The notes under the pieces: generated by a model
What the model was told of the DNA's origin: nothing
Database searches by the model: none
The model's input: only the letters and a program-made list of their open reading frames with translations
Program-made: the position numbers and the translations under genes
Shown: one piece after another, positions 1 to 10,400 of the stretch
How the letters are laid out: the number at the start of each line of letters is the position of its first letter
How positions within the stretch are numbered: the stretch's first letter is position 1
NCBI GenBank assembly: GCA_036583965.1
Contig: JAZBQD010000034.1
Span: 1,488,001-1,552,000, forward strand
Source: Prunella strophiata
Lineage: Eukaryota > Chordata > Aves > Passeriformes > Prunellidae
Length of the DNA: 64,000 bases
Reading direction: 5' to 3'

Positions 1-107
1 GATGGACAGTGGGTGGACAGTAGGTGGACAGTGGGTGAGCAGTGGATGGACAGTGGGTGGACAGTGGATGGACAGTGGGTGGACAGTGGATGGACAGTGG
101 GTGGACA
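1..107. repeat. 11-bp minisatellite, truncated by the window edge
   Basis: About ten units of GTGGRTGGACA with variants such as GTGGGTGGGCA-like steps. It matches the right end of the array at 14591-15149 and enters the same CACCACAGCC flank. The apparent ORFs here arise because the unit lacks stops in several frames. Confidence 0.9.
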
Positions 108-1500
108 CCACAGCCGGGTGTCTGGTGCTGCTCTCCTGCCACCCTCGCAGCCTCCGGTGTTGTGTCACTTGTCACAGCTGTTGTCACTGTGACCATTGTG
201 GTTTTAGCAGGACCTGGGTGTCAGAGGAGCAGCAGCAGCAGCAGCAAGGACTGTGCCGAGCACGAGTGTTGGAGTGAGGCAGGGGAAAGGCTGGGGGTGC
301 TCACCTGGACAAGAGAAGGCTCCAGGGAGAGCTCAGAGCCCCTGCCAGTGCCTGAAGGGGCTCCAGGAGAGCTGGAGAGGGACTGGGGACAAGGGCTGGA
401 GGGACAGGACACAGGGAATGGCTTCCCACTGCCAGAGGGCAGGGCTGGATGGGATATTGGGAATTAGGAATTGTTCCCTGGGGGGGTGGGCAGGCCCTGG
501 CACAGGGTGCCCAGAGCAGCTGTGGCTGCCCCTGGATCCCTGGAAGTGTCCTGGGCTAGTGGAAGGTGTCCCTGTCCATGGCAGGGGGTGGCCTTTGGGG
601 CTCTTTCCAACCCACACCAGTCTGTGATTCTGAGATGCCAAGGCTGCTGTGAACTGCCCCTCTGGGGGTTGAGGGAGCAGCAGGACTGGCCATTGCTGTC
701 ATGCCCTGGCTGCAGCCCCAGGCTGCCACCAACCCGGGCCACGCTGCACAGCTGCACCTCCTCCTGCTGCTCCCGGGTTTGTCCCTCGGGGTGGAGGCCA
801 TGGAGAGACCCCTGGGCTCCTCCTGCCCGATGAAACCCAACCAGCACCTCCCAGCACCCAGAGCAGGCTGGGCTGTGCCTGTGGGCACAAACACGTTACA
901 GAATAGCGGGTGGACCCCGTTGAGCCAGACTTGCTAATTAAACAATCATTTATGTTTTAAGCCAGCGTGATGCTGCCTGCAGCCTCACCACTGCATTTGC
1001 TTATTAACCTGGATTTCGTGCCAGCTCGGAGCGTGCTCCCCTCAGTGCTGGCAAACCTGGCACGGGCAGCGAGGAGGAGGATGAGGAGGAGGAAGGCTGC
1101 TGGTGGCTGCTTAAAGCAGGATGTGCCACTCCCACGCTGGAGCTACTTTTGCAGCTCCGGAGGAGCAGGAAACACCGGCCCAGCTTGGCAGGGGCTTTCA
1201 GAGCCGCCTCGGGTTCAGGAGGGATCTGGGCATCCGGGACGCGGCAGCAGCCCCGGGGAGCTCAGGCACTGGGACACCGCAGGGCGCTGTGTGACAGAGG
1301 GACCCGCCGCCCCCCGTGCCGGGGTGTCCCGGGGCAGCCCCGCTCCCCCGGCACCGCCGCGCCGGGCTGCGGCACGGGGCGATGCCCGGCGGGTGCCAGG
1401 GCTGCGCGTCCCGGAGCCACGGGGGCAGGAGCGGGGCCGGGCTGGGGCACGGCGGGGCCGGGGCGTCCTGCGGCTGCACAGCGCCGTGCAGGGCCAGCCC
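108..1500. other. Spacer, CR1 fragment and GC-rich block of the left copy, no gene seen
   Basis: After the minisatellite comes a spacer with a short CAG run (about 228-247). A plus-oriented CR1 fragment follows (about 280-632), ending in the typical CTTTCCAACC...TCTGTGATTCTGA tail. A GC-rich block (about 900-1500) matches 16935-17540. The open frames here have no recognisable domain, and the frame differs between the two copies because of indels, so I call no gene. Confidence 0.6.
280..632 (+). mobile_element. CR1 LINE 3'-end fragment (left copy, uninterrupted)
   Basis: The fragment holds the CR1 stretch CCCTGGCACAGGGTGCCCAG, then a purine-rich GTGGAAGGTGTCCCTG segment and a GGGTGGCCTTTGGGGCTC end. 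This is the ancestral state of the element that at 15521-16623 is interrupted by a minisatellite. It looks like a usual 5'-truncated avian CR1. Confidence 0.8.
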
Positions 1501-1504
1501 CCGC

Positions 1505-1860
1505 TCCCGGCCTCGTGTTCCGCTCCCAGCCTCGTGTCCCACTCCCAGCCCCCTGTCCCGTTCCCAGCGCCCTGTCCCATTCCCCGCTCGGTTCCCAGAT
1601 CCCTTTTCCTGCCCCTGTCCCGTTCCCTGTTCCGGTCCCTGCTCCCAATCCCGCTCCCGTGTCCCGTTCCCAGTCCCATGTCCTGCTCCCACCCCCGTGC
1701 CCCGTTCCCAGCCCGGTGTCCCACTCCCAGTCCCGTGTCTCGTTCCCAATCCCATGTCCCGCTCCCACCCCCGTGCCCCGTTCCCCGTTCCCAGCCCGGT
1801 GTCCCGCTCCCAGTCCCGTGTCCCGTTCTCCATCCCGTGTCTCGTTCCCAATGCCTCGGG
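1505..1860. repeat. Degenerate C-rich minisatellite (left-copy counterpart of 17551-19750)
   Basis: About 350 bp of imperfect repeats of roughly 18-21 bp, of the form CCCAGTCCCGTGTCCCGTTC with many variants. The partner array is about six times longer and far more homogeneous. Confidence 0.8.
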
Positions 1861-2061
1861 CCCTCACACCCAGGGGAGGGCTCAGTCCCCGATCCCAGCC
1901 CCGATCCCGACCCCGATTCTGATCCCGATCCCGACCTCTCGGCCGTGTCCCGCACCCCGCGGCCAATGGCGGCCGCCTCCTCCTCCCTGTCCCCGTCATC
2001 CCCTGCAACCCTCCCGGCGCCAGGCTCGGACCACCACGGACAGGCACAGCGATGTCACGTC

Positions 2062-2067
2062 TTTATT
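2062..2067 (-). promoter_or_regulatory. Poly(A) signal of the left-copy DNAJC18 3' UTR
   Basis: The plus strand reads TTTATT, so AATAAA on the minus strand. It is 2.35 kb downstream of the stop codon of the exon copy at 4419. At the matching place in the right copy (about 20011) one T is missing and the hexamer is lost. Confidence 0.5.
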
Positions 2068-4418
2068 TAAAAATAAATAAATATATACACACACAAACCC
2101 ATGTGCAAGTGCTTGGTGCACCCAGGAACACCCTCTCCTCTGTCAGAGCCCCACAAAGAACCCCAAGTACCCTCTGGAGGAGGACAGCGATGCATTTCCA
2201 CATCGGGGCTCCAGAGAGGATTCTCCTTTCCCTGAGCAGCACCGAACAAACACACCCTGTCCTGTTTGTCACCGCAGAGGTCCCCAGCCACACACCCTCC
2301 CTCACAGCACACACCAGGACCAACAGCCTGCCCCTGGTTAGGAACAAAACACTTATTGCTTTTGGGGATGTTTTTACCTCCCTCCTGCGTTTCCCAGCTG
2401 ATTGTGCTTCCCACAGGAGGTCTCCATCAAGTACTCGAGGTCTTTGGATGAAAGGTACAATCTGGTTTCAGTGCAAAATGCTGTGCAGGAGTTCAAGCTC
2501 CGTGAAGGACATTGAGTCCAGGAAGCCGCTGGATTTGGTCTCCCTACCTGCATCCCTCTACAGTCACACAGGAATGGCAGGGAAGATCCCAACCCTGGAA
2601 CAAAGTCCAACCACTTTAAAAGATTTATAATATATTCTACAAGCTATTTAATATATAGAAAAGCAACATTATTTTCACTTTTTGTACACTCACGTGCTCA
2701 AAAGTGGGAAATACCAGAATTAAGGCTGCCTGCTCTGCCAGCCACCAACCTGGAATCATCACCCAATCTTGCCCTTCAGCTCTGGCACTAAGAATGTTCC
2801 ACACCAACCCCCTCAAAATGCCCACTCCACCGGTGTGTCTCCTGTTCCAGGTGCCCCAAATATTCTACTCATAAGGTTTCCTACAAATGGGGCATAAGAA
2901 TGCAATTTAGAGAGTTACTATTTTTTTCCTTTTTATGACATCCAACCACAGCACTGTTGCTGTCCCTGGAATGTTCTCCTCCCAGCCTGGATGTTTAGGG
3001 CTCGTGTGCAGAAGCACCAGGCCTCAAACCAACCCCTCATCCTCGTGCAGTCCCCAGAAAAGGGTTTTTTCCAGCTTCCTTTCCTGCCAAACCCCCCAGG
3101 GCTGTATGGAGGGGACAGGGACATTGAGGGGACACACTGTGGCATCAACACTCCCAGTTCCATCCAGTGAGATTCCTACACCACTGCACCAGTGCCCAGC
3201 ACACAGACAGTTTGAGCTTTAAAGGCAGGCTTAATCCTGGCATTTCCCAAGCTATTGAGCATTTACTCCTTAGGTTTCAGCCAAGGCCACCTGTGCATCC
3301 TGTGTGACTCGAGTTTCAGGCACATGGCAACAGCAGAGCCTTGCTCAGGTGTCACTGACTCCCACTCCCAGGGTCAGAGGGCAGCAGTGCTGCTCTAAGC
3401 CCCCACCCTCGGCAGGAATTCCCTGGAAGAGCAGCTCATTCCATGCAGGGCACACACCAGACTGCCTCGGGGGGTTCATGGTGCTCAACTAGAGCAACAC
3501 TGGTCTAACACTGTGTCTAACACTGGTCTGCTGCTCACCAGGACAACCCAGCATCAACCTGCCCTTCAAGGCCTGCTGTGTGAAGGAGGACCAAGAAAAA
3601 ACAGGACATTGCCACATGGATTTTTCTTTTTGCAATATCATGTCTACAGTGAAACATTCATAGCTGCTCAACAGAGTAAAAATATGCTACATGAGAACTG
3701 TACCGGAAAATGCAGGATCCTGGGAGAGCTGGGAGAGTGTGCAGATAAAAACCAGAATTGGATAGCCAGCTTCAAATATGCCACTGGAAACAGAGGAGGG
3801 AATGACCACAGTTCTGCTTCCCCAGCAGTCTGGCAGACACTGGAATGGGTGCAATTCCCAGACTCCCATGCTAGTGTCAGGATGGGCACAGCCCTCCTTT
3901 GGAGCAGCATGGACATGGGAAAGCTGGGAATGTGCTCAGGTGGCTGGCCTCAGGCTGGGACCATCCCTCCTGCACTGGAAACCACCCCAGCTCTGTGGCA
4001 CAGCCTGGAGGGACAGGGGGGAGATGACACCCAGGGGGGAGGTGACACCGCCCTGAGCACTGGGATCCTGGGAGCTGCAAATCCATAGGAAACATGGGAA
4101 GCAGAGAGGAGCCTGCTCTCCTGGGGAAGCACACACACCTGGATGGCAGGCAAACCACCCACACAGCTGGGGTCTGAGCTCAGAGCGTGTCCTGGGGAAT
4201 GAATTTACAAAGTGCCACTGGGCCTTGGACCAAATCTAATGTACAGGATATATTACAGCAAACAACAGCCCTGCAGCTCGTGCCCAGTCCTCTCTGCACT
4301 GCCTGCAGGACTCCAATATCCAGACTCTTTACAACAGACTCCTCCTTTTCACATGGAGGAAAATAAAAACATAAGTTAAACCAGCAATAAATAAAAGTAT
4401 GGAACGTGTGCGTCCTGG
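2068..4418 (-). other. Copy of the DNAJC18 3' untranslated region
   Basis: This A/T-richer DNA is nearly identical to 20017-22358 and lies directly downstream (minus strand) of the DNAJC18 terminal exon copy. It has no convincing ORF. It reads as the long 3' UTR of DNAJC18, ending at the poly(A) signal near 2062. Confidence 0.6.
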
Positions 4419-4542
4419 TCAGCCCCCTTTGTGCATCCCAATCAGACTGGAGAGCTTCTCACAGTGCTCAAGTTTCAGGGACTCTGCCTTTCTGCTTTAA
4501 CCGTCGTCTCTGTAGAGCTTGGCCAATTGGACAAATCAGATT
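4419..4542 (-). pseudogene. DNAJC18: Second, frame-broken copy of DNAJC18 terminal exon
   Basis: It matches the intact exon at 22359-22483, including the CTTTCAG acceptor and the ...GMHKGG-stop end. It is 124 instead of 125 bases long. I see three one-base differences: an extra C in the AGGCAGAG region, one base lost in the CGACGAGCGG region, and one A/T lost in TCCAATTTGG. Together these destroy the reading frame. The upstream exons would lie in the gap, so the state of this copy cannot be judged. It may be a pseudogene made by tandem duplication or, as likely, an unpolished haplotype copy. Confidence 0.75.
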
Positions 4543-5293
4543 CTGAAAGATGAAAAAAAGATGTTAGGATGAGCCCTAAGCCTCCTTTAAAGAACTGTTT
4601 CTAAGTGCTCTTGTTATCCTTGTGGCACTTTTAAATTTTAATTGTGGGTGGTATGGAAGCCAGGGAGGTGAACAGCTACCCAAGGGACTTGTCTGAAAGG
4701 CCTCTGCCCTTTCATTAACAATCTCAATGTACTTTGCATTTTGTTCCTTCTTCTCAAAGCCACATAAAAACTGAAATAATCCCATGTTTAAATTATTTCC
4801 TTCCCAGTAATTCAGAAAAGTTTCTTTGGCTGATAGTGAGGAAAGTCTTACTATAGGTTTCTCCCTGCAGAAAATTTGCTGCAGGATTAGATTGCACCGA
4901 GGAGAACAGCAGTAATTACTCTGAAAAGGTCAACATCCCGTAAAGCACAGGTCCCCCCGGCTACCGGATGAACGCCATTTCAAAGGAGATTTTATAACCT
5001 TACGAGCCCCTCATTTTACCAAAATATCCAATGGAAAGAACTTAAATAGATCCATTTTCTGCCTTACGTCCTATGTCCCTGTCCCACTGAAAATTAAAGC
5101 CATTTAACCCTCCTCCCACTCACTGAAAAGCTTCACAAAATGACAGGCAGGAACAGCTCATTTTAGAGCAGGAATCCATTACAGGTGTATAACCAAAATT
5201 GCCATCGAGCAGTGGCTGGGCACAGCATTGTCAAGCCTTCAAGTTAAAACCAGCTCAGTTAATTGTCCATGAGCCCAGAGTCCCTGGCGTTGT
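4543..5293. other. Copy of DNAJC18 intron 6 proximal part
   Basis: Matches 22484-23238 with many small indels and substitutions, and is visibly noisier than 2600-3500. It holds no gene. It ends mid-sequence at the gap. Confidence 0.7.
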
Positions 5294-5793
5294 NNNNNNN
5301 NNNNNNNNNNNNNNNNNNNNNNNNNNNNNNNNNNNNNNNNNNNNNNNNNNNNNNNNNNNNNNNNNNNNNNNNNNNNNNNNNNNNNNNNNNNNNNNNNNNN
5401 NNNNNNNNNNNNNNNNNNNNNNNNNNNNNNNNNNNNNNNNNNNNNNNNNNNNNNNNNNNNNNNNNNNNNNNNNNNNNNNNNNNNNNNNNNNNNNNNNNNN
5501 NNNNNNNNNNNNNNNNNNNNNNNNNNNNNNNNNNNNNNNNNNNNNNNNNNNNNNNNNNNNNNNNNNNNNNNNNNNNNNNNNNNNNNNNNNNNNNNNNNNN
5601 NNNNNNNNNNNNNNNNNNNNNNNNNNNNNNNNNNNNNNNNNNNNNNNNNNNNNNNNNNNNNNNNNNNNNNNNNNNNNNNNNNNNNNNNNNNNNNNNNNNN
5701 NNNNNNNNNNNNNNNNNNNNNNNNNNNNNNNNNNNNNNNNNNNNNNNNNNNNNNNNNNNNNNNNNNNNNNNNNNNNNNNNNNNNNNNNNNNNN
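5294..5793. other. Assembly gap of exactly 500 N
   Basis: A run of 500 N, a round number that indicates a gap of arbitrary size between two contigs. The left contig ends inside DNAJC18 intron-6-like DNA and the right one starts near MZB1, so unknown sequence or a misjoin lies here. Open frames running through it are artefacts. Confidence 0.99.
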
Positions 5794-6011
5794 TGACCTG
5801 CTCCCGAGCGGGGCTGGGCTCTGACCCCCTTCGTGATGAAGCACATCTGGGTCAGAGGGTCCGAGGAGCCCAAAGGCTTTTTAAGGTGCCGATGGGGAAC
5901 ATCAATTTCAGGGGCGCGCCCCAGAGCAAAGCACAGCAGAATCTCCCCGGGCTGAAGGGATCCCCACAGGTTCCCACTGCCGCTTTTGGGTGCGTGGTCC
6001 GCGGTCCCCAC

Positions 6012-6204
6012 CTGGAAGGCGATGGCGTGGCAGCGTCACCAGCGCAGGGGTTAGGGCACATGTGGGGCGCGAGAGCAGCTCTCGAGGGGCTCACTGGGCC
6101 GGGCACGGAGCGGGACGGGGCTGTCGGGGGGGTCCCCGCAGGTCTCGGCCCCGTTCCCCCCCAAGCAGGCCTCAGCAGCACCAGCACGTGGCAGCGCAGC
6201 GCAT
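6012..6204 (-). pseudogene. MZB1: MZB1-like first coding exon with frame breaks
   Basis: On the minus strand, just before a splice donor (CCAG|GTGGGG, exon end at 6012), the bases encode LRCDACHAIAFQ if one extra G and one missing C are allowed for. Mammalian MZB1 has a very similar cysteine motif (LRCDAC followed by AVAYQ) at the end of an early exon. A further upstream frame reads AETCGDPPDSPVPLRARPSE and then a SRAPHVP segment. An ATG lies at 6202-6204, but its frame stops after ten codons, so at least two or three indels separate it from the rest. MZB1 is a saposin-like ER protein of plasma and marginal-zone B cells that helps immunoglobulin assembly. Its place next to PROB1 fits known synteny. 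The remaining exons would be in the gap. It could be a real but poorly sequenced gene or a decayed one. Confidence 0.55.
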
Positions 6205-6260
6205 CCTGCCGCGCTCGAAAGTGCGGGGAGAGGAGGCGTGGGGTGGCTAAAACCCACCCC

Positions 6261-6520
6261 GGGGCGGGCTATAAACCCCCGGGGCGGGCTATAAACCCCC
6301 GGGGCGGGCTATAAACCCCTGGGGCGGGCTACGAACCCCCGGGGCGGGCTATAAACCCCTGGGGCGGGCTACGAACCCCCGGGGCGGGCTATAAACCCCC
6401 GGGGCGGGCTATAAACCCCCGGGGCGGGCTATAAACCCCCGGGGCGGGCTATAAACCCCCGGGGCGGGCTATAAACCCCCGGGGCGGGCTATAAACCCCC
6501 GGGGCGGGCTACCGAACCCC
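6261..6520. repeat. Tandem array of 13 units, each with a GC box and a TATA box
   Basis: Thirteen contiguous 20-bp units GGGGCGGGCTATAAACCCCC. Ten carry TATAAA exactly, two read ACGAA and the last reads ACCGAA. Each unit has an Sp1-type GGGGCGGG and a plus-oriented TATAAA, and unit junctions form the palindrome CCCCGGGG. The array begins 57 bp upstream of the candidate MZB1 ATG (minus strand), so it lies in that gene's promoter region, though the TATA orientation is plus. Whether it works as promoter DNA is inference. Confidence 0.95.
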
Positions 6521-7057
6521 CCGGGACTGGCGAGCGGCGTGAGGCGCGCCCAGCACGGGCACCTGCATCCGGCTGGGGCGGCCCGACCGACCGGCGTCGC
6601 AGAGCAGGAAGGGGGATTTGCTTCGGGGTGTTCCCGGCGGGTGCCCTCTCTCCGGGAGGTTTTTGCTGTAATTCAGTCCTGTAAATCAGATCTAGAACCG
6701 ATACTTCTCCTCAACCTCAGTCCTTCCTGGGACGGTGTGGACCTACAGGGGCTGGGGCTGGGGCTGGGGGAGGAGTTGGGGTTCCCGAGGTTAGAGCTGG
6801 GGAGTTGGGGTTAAGGACTGGCGTTTGAACTCGTGGTGTGGTTGGGGCTCATGGTTGTGGTTTGGCACTCAGGGGTGGTTTTGGGGTGTAGGGCCTCACT
6901 GGTGGCTGCAGAGTCCCCTCCTGCTCCTAGGGATTGGATTTTATGGAGGCACTCCAAGACAGACAGAAGGACCGCAGTTCCAGTGCCTCAGCCCTCATCT
7001 CCCTTACAGACCACACAAGCACAGGATGGACTAAACAGATTAAAAGCTGCTTCAGCA
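6521..7057. other. Intergenic DNA between MZB1 and the PROB1 poly(A) site
   Basis: GC-rich to mixed DNA with short G-rich runs (GGGGCTGGGGCTGGG near 6750). I see no gene here. Confidence 0.5.
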
Positions 7058-7063
7058 TTTTAT
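7058..7063 (-). promoter_or_regulatory. Probable PROB1 poly(A) signal
   Basis: Plus-strand TTTATT, AATAAA on minus, about 380 bp downstream of the PROB1 stop codon at 7441. This would give a short 3' UTR. Confidence 0.45.
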
Positions 7064-7440
7064 TACTATTTTGGGGTGTCTGTGCTGCAGCGTGGGGGGA
7101 TGGGGGGGCCAGGACCATCACCCCCTGGTGCGAACCAGCCCGGGTCACATTGGGATGGGACCGGCAGGACAGGGGGGAGCAGGGCCTCTGTTGGTCCTTG
7201 CATGGCCGGGCACCCCTCCAGTCCCCTAGGGCTGCCAGGTGCTCAACCACCGGAAATACCATTTTTGTCCCCGTTTCCATGAAGACGCCAGTGAAGTCCG
7301 CCAGTGGCCCGCCTACCCCTCGGCGCTCGCTTTTGACCAGCTCAGCCGCGGGCAGGGCAGGGCGGCTCTCCCGTGCCAGGTGATGCTGACTTCGGGCTAA
7401 GCCGGGCCAAGGGAAGGGACATCCCCGCGGGTCCATCCCG

Positions 7441-10400
7441 TCACAGCCGGAGCAGCGAGCCCTCGGGCGCGGCAGGGCTGGAGCGGGCCGGGGGCTGCTC
7501 GGGGCCGGGGCTGGCCCGCATGCCCGTGGGGATGTAGTACAGGCTCTCCAGGTAGCCGCAGTCGGGACCCCCGGCAGAGGACGGCCCCTCGCCCTTGGGA
7601 GCGGAGCCGGGGGTGCCGGGGTTGTCGGCAGCCGCAGGCGAGGGGGGGGGGGTTTGCGCGGCGATGGAGGAGGGGCGGCTGGGCGGGAGCCCCGGGAAGC
7701 CGCCGTAGGGTGCGTAGGGGGGGGCATAGACCCCCGGGGCCATGACCACCGGGTTGAAAGGTGCCTGGTAGAGCCCGGTGTGCGATGCCACCGGTGGGAC
7801 CAGCACCTCCAGGTACTGCCCGGTCTCGGGGTCGTAGAGCGTTTTCATCTGGGGCTGCCGCGGCGGCTCCATGTAGTAGCACTTCCCGCTGCTGGGATCC
7901 ACCAGCATCCTCCGCTGGGCGGGCACGGCGGCCGAGAAGGGCTTGGGGGGGCTCTGCCTGCTCCTCCCACTCGGCGAGGGGCCATCGGTCCTCCTGAGGA
8001 AATGGGGAGCATCCTCCAGGTGGGGCTGGGCTGGGGGCTCCACAGCAGCCGAGCCCTCGGGGGGTCGTGGCAGGGGGGGCTCAGGGCTGGGCTTGCTCCA
8101 GGGCACCTCCCCACCAGGAAGGGGATAGGCACCGGTTCCCAGCGGAGCGCTGGCTGGGCTGGGGACAAAGGGGGATCCAAAGAAAGAGCTGGCTACGTTG
8201 GAGACTGATGGATGCCCAAGGGAAGTGGGGACCTGGGTTGCTGACCAGGGGGATCAAGGATAGCTGCCGGTGGTGGGGATCCCCAGGAGTTCCCAAAGGA
8301 TGCACTGGATGGATTGGGCACCGGTGGGGACCCAAAGGATACATTGGATGGAGCTGGGACCAAGGGAGACCCAAAGGATGCACTGGATGGATTGGGATTA
8401 AGGAGTTCCCAATGATACACTGGATGGATTGGGGACCAGGGGGTTCCCAAATGATACACTGGATGGATTGGGGACCAAGGGGTTCCCAAAGGATACACTG
8501 GATGGATTGGGGACCAAGGGGTTCCCAAAGGATACACTGGATGGATTGGGGACCAGGGGGTTCCCAAAGGATACACTGGATGGATTGGGGACCAAGGGGT
8601 TCCCAAAGGATGCATTGGATGCATTTGGGATCAAGGGGTTCCCAAAGGATGTGCTGGATGGATTGGGGACCAAGGGGTTCCCAAAGGATACACTGGATGG
8701 ATTGGGGACCAAGGGGTTCCCAAAGGATGTGCTGGATGGATTGGGGACCAGGGGGTTCCCAAAGGATGTGCTGGATGGATTGGGGACCAGGGGGTTCCCA
8801 AATGATACACTGGATGGATTGGGGACCAGGGGGTTCCCAAAGGATGTGCTGGATGGATTGGGGACCAGGGGGTTCCCAAAGGATGTGCTGGATGGATTGG
8901 GGACCAAGGGGTTCCCAAAGGATGTGCTGGATGGATTGGGGACCAGGGGGTTCCCAAATGATACACTGGATGGATTGGGGACCAGGGGGTTCCCAAATGA
9001 TACACTGGATGGATTGGGGACCAGGGGGTTCCCAAATGATACACTGGATGGATTGGGGACCAAGGGGTTCCCAAAGGATACACTGGATGGATTGGGGACC
9101 AGGGGGTTCCCAAAGGATACACTGGATGGATTGGGGACCAGGGGGTTCCCAAAGGATGTGCTGGATGGATTGGGGACCAGGGGGTTCCCAAAGGATGTGC
9201 TGGATGGATTGGGGACCAGGGGGTTCCCAAAGGATACACTGGATGGATTGGGGACCAGGGGGTTCCCAAATGATACACTGGATGGATTGGGGACCAGGGG
9301 GTTCCCAAATGATACACTGGATGGATTGGGCACCAAGGGGTTCCCAAAGGATGTGCTGGATGGATTGGGGACCAAGGGGTTCCCAAAGGATGTGCTGGAT
9401 GGATTGGGGACCAAGGGGTTCCCAAAGGATGTGCTGGATGGATTGGGGACCAAGGGGTTCCCAAAGGATGTGCTGGATGGATTGGGGACCAAGGGGTTCC
9501 CAAAGGATGTGCTGGATGGATTGGGGACCAAGGGGTTCCCAAAGGATGTGCTGGATGGATTGGGGACCAAGGGGTTCCCAAAGGATGTGCTGGATGGATT
9601 GGGGACCAAGGGGTTCCCAAAGGATGTGCTGGATGGATTGGGGACCAAGGGGTTCCCAAAGGATGTGCTGGATGGATTGGGGACCAAGGGGTTCCCAAAG
9701 GATGTGCTGGATGGATTGGGGACCAAGGGGTTCCCAAAGGATGTGCTGGATGGATTGGGGACCAAGGGGTTCCCAAAGGATGTGCTGGATGGATTGGGGA
9801 CCAAGGGGTTCCCAAAGGATGTGCTGGATGGATTGGGGACCAAGGGGTTCCCAAAGGATGTGCTGGATGGATTGGGGACCAAGGGGTTCCCAAAGGATGT
9901 GCTGGATGGATTGGGGACCAAGGGGTTCCCAAAGGATGTGCTGGATGGATTGGGGACCAAGGGGTTCCCAAAGGATGTGCTGGATGGATTGGGGACCAAG
10001 GGGTTCCCAAAGGATGTGCTGGATGGATTGGGGACCAAGGGGTTCCCAAAGGATGTGCTGGATGGATTGGGGACCAAGGGGTTCCCAAAGGATGTGCTGG
10101 ATGGATTGGGGACCAAGGGGTTCCCAAAGGATGTGCTGGATGGATTGGGGACCAAGGGGTTCCCAAAGGATGTGCTGGATGGATTGGGGACCAAGGGGTT
10201 CCCAAAGGATGTGCTGGATGGATTGGGGACCAAGGGGTTCCCAAAGGATGTGCTGGATGGATTGGGGACCAAGGGGTTCCCAAAGGATGTGCTGGATGGA
10301 TTGGGGACCAAGGGGTTCCCAAAGGATGTGCTGGATGGATTGGGGACCAAGGGGTTCCCAAAGGATGTGCTGGATGGATTGGGGACCAAGGGGTTCCCAA

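Larger units (their letters stand above)
1..5293. repeat. Left copy of a large direct duplication (partner about 14591-23238)
   Basis: From base 1 to the assembly gap this stretch aligns in order and orientation with about 14591-23238. The shared order is the 11-bp minisatellite, a spacer with a CAG run, a CR1 fragment, a GC-rich block, a C-rich minisatellite, an A/T-rich 3'-UTR end, and the DNAJC18 terminal exon. By eye the single-copy parts are nearly identical, apart from scattered substitutions and many one-base indels. Tandem arrays differ strongly in length. The CAG run near 230-245 has one unit more than at 15270. The copy stops exactly at the N gap, which suggests a contig end. Confidence 0.9.

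Noticed and set aside
5199..6314. Open frames running through the N gap
   Set aside because: They consist mostly of undetermined bases and have no meaning.
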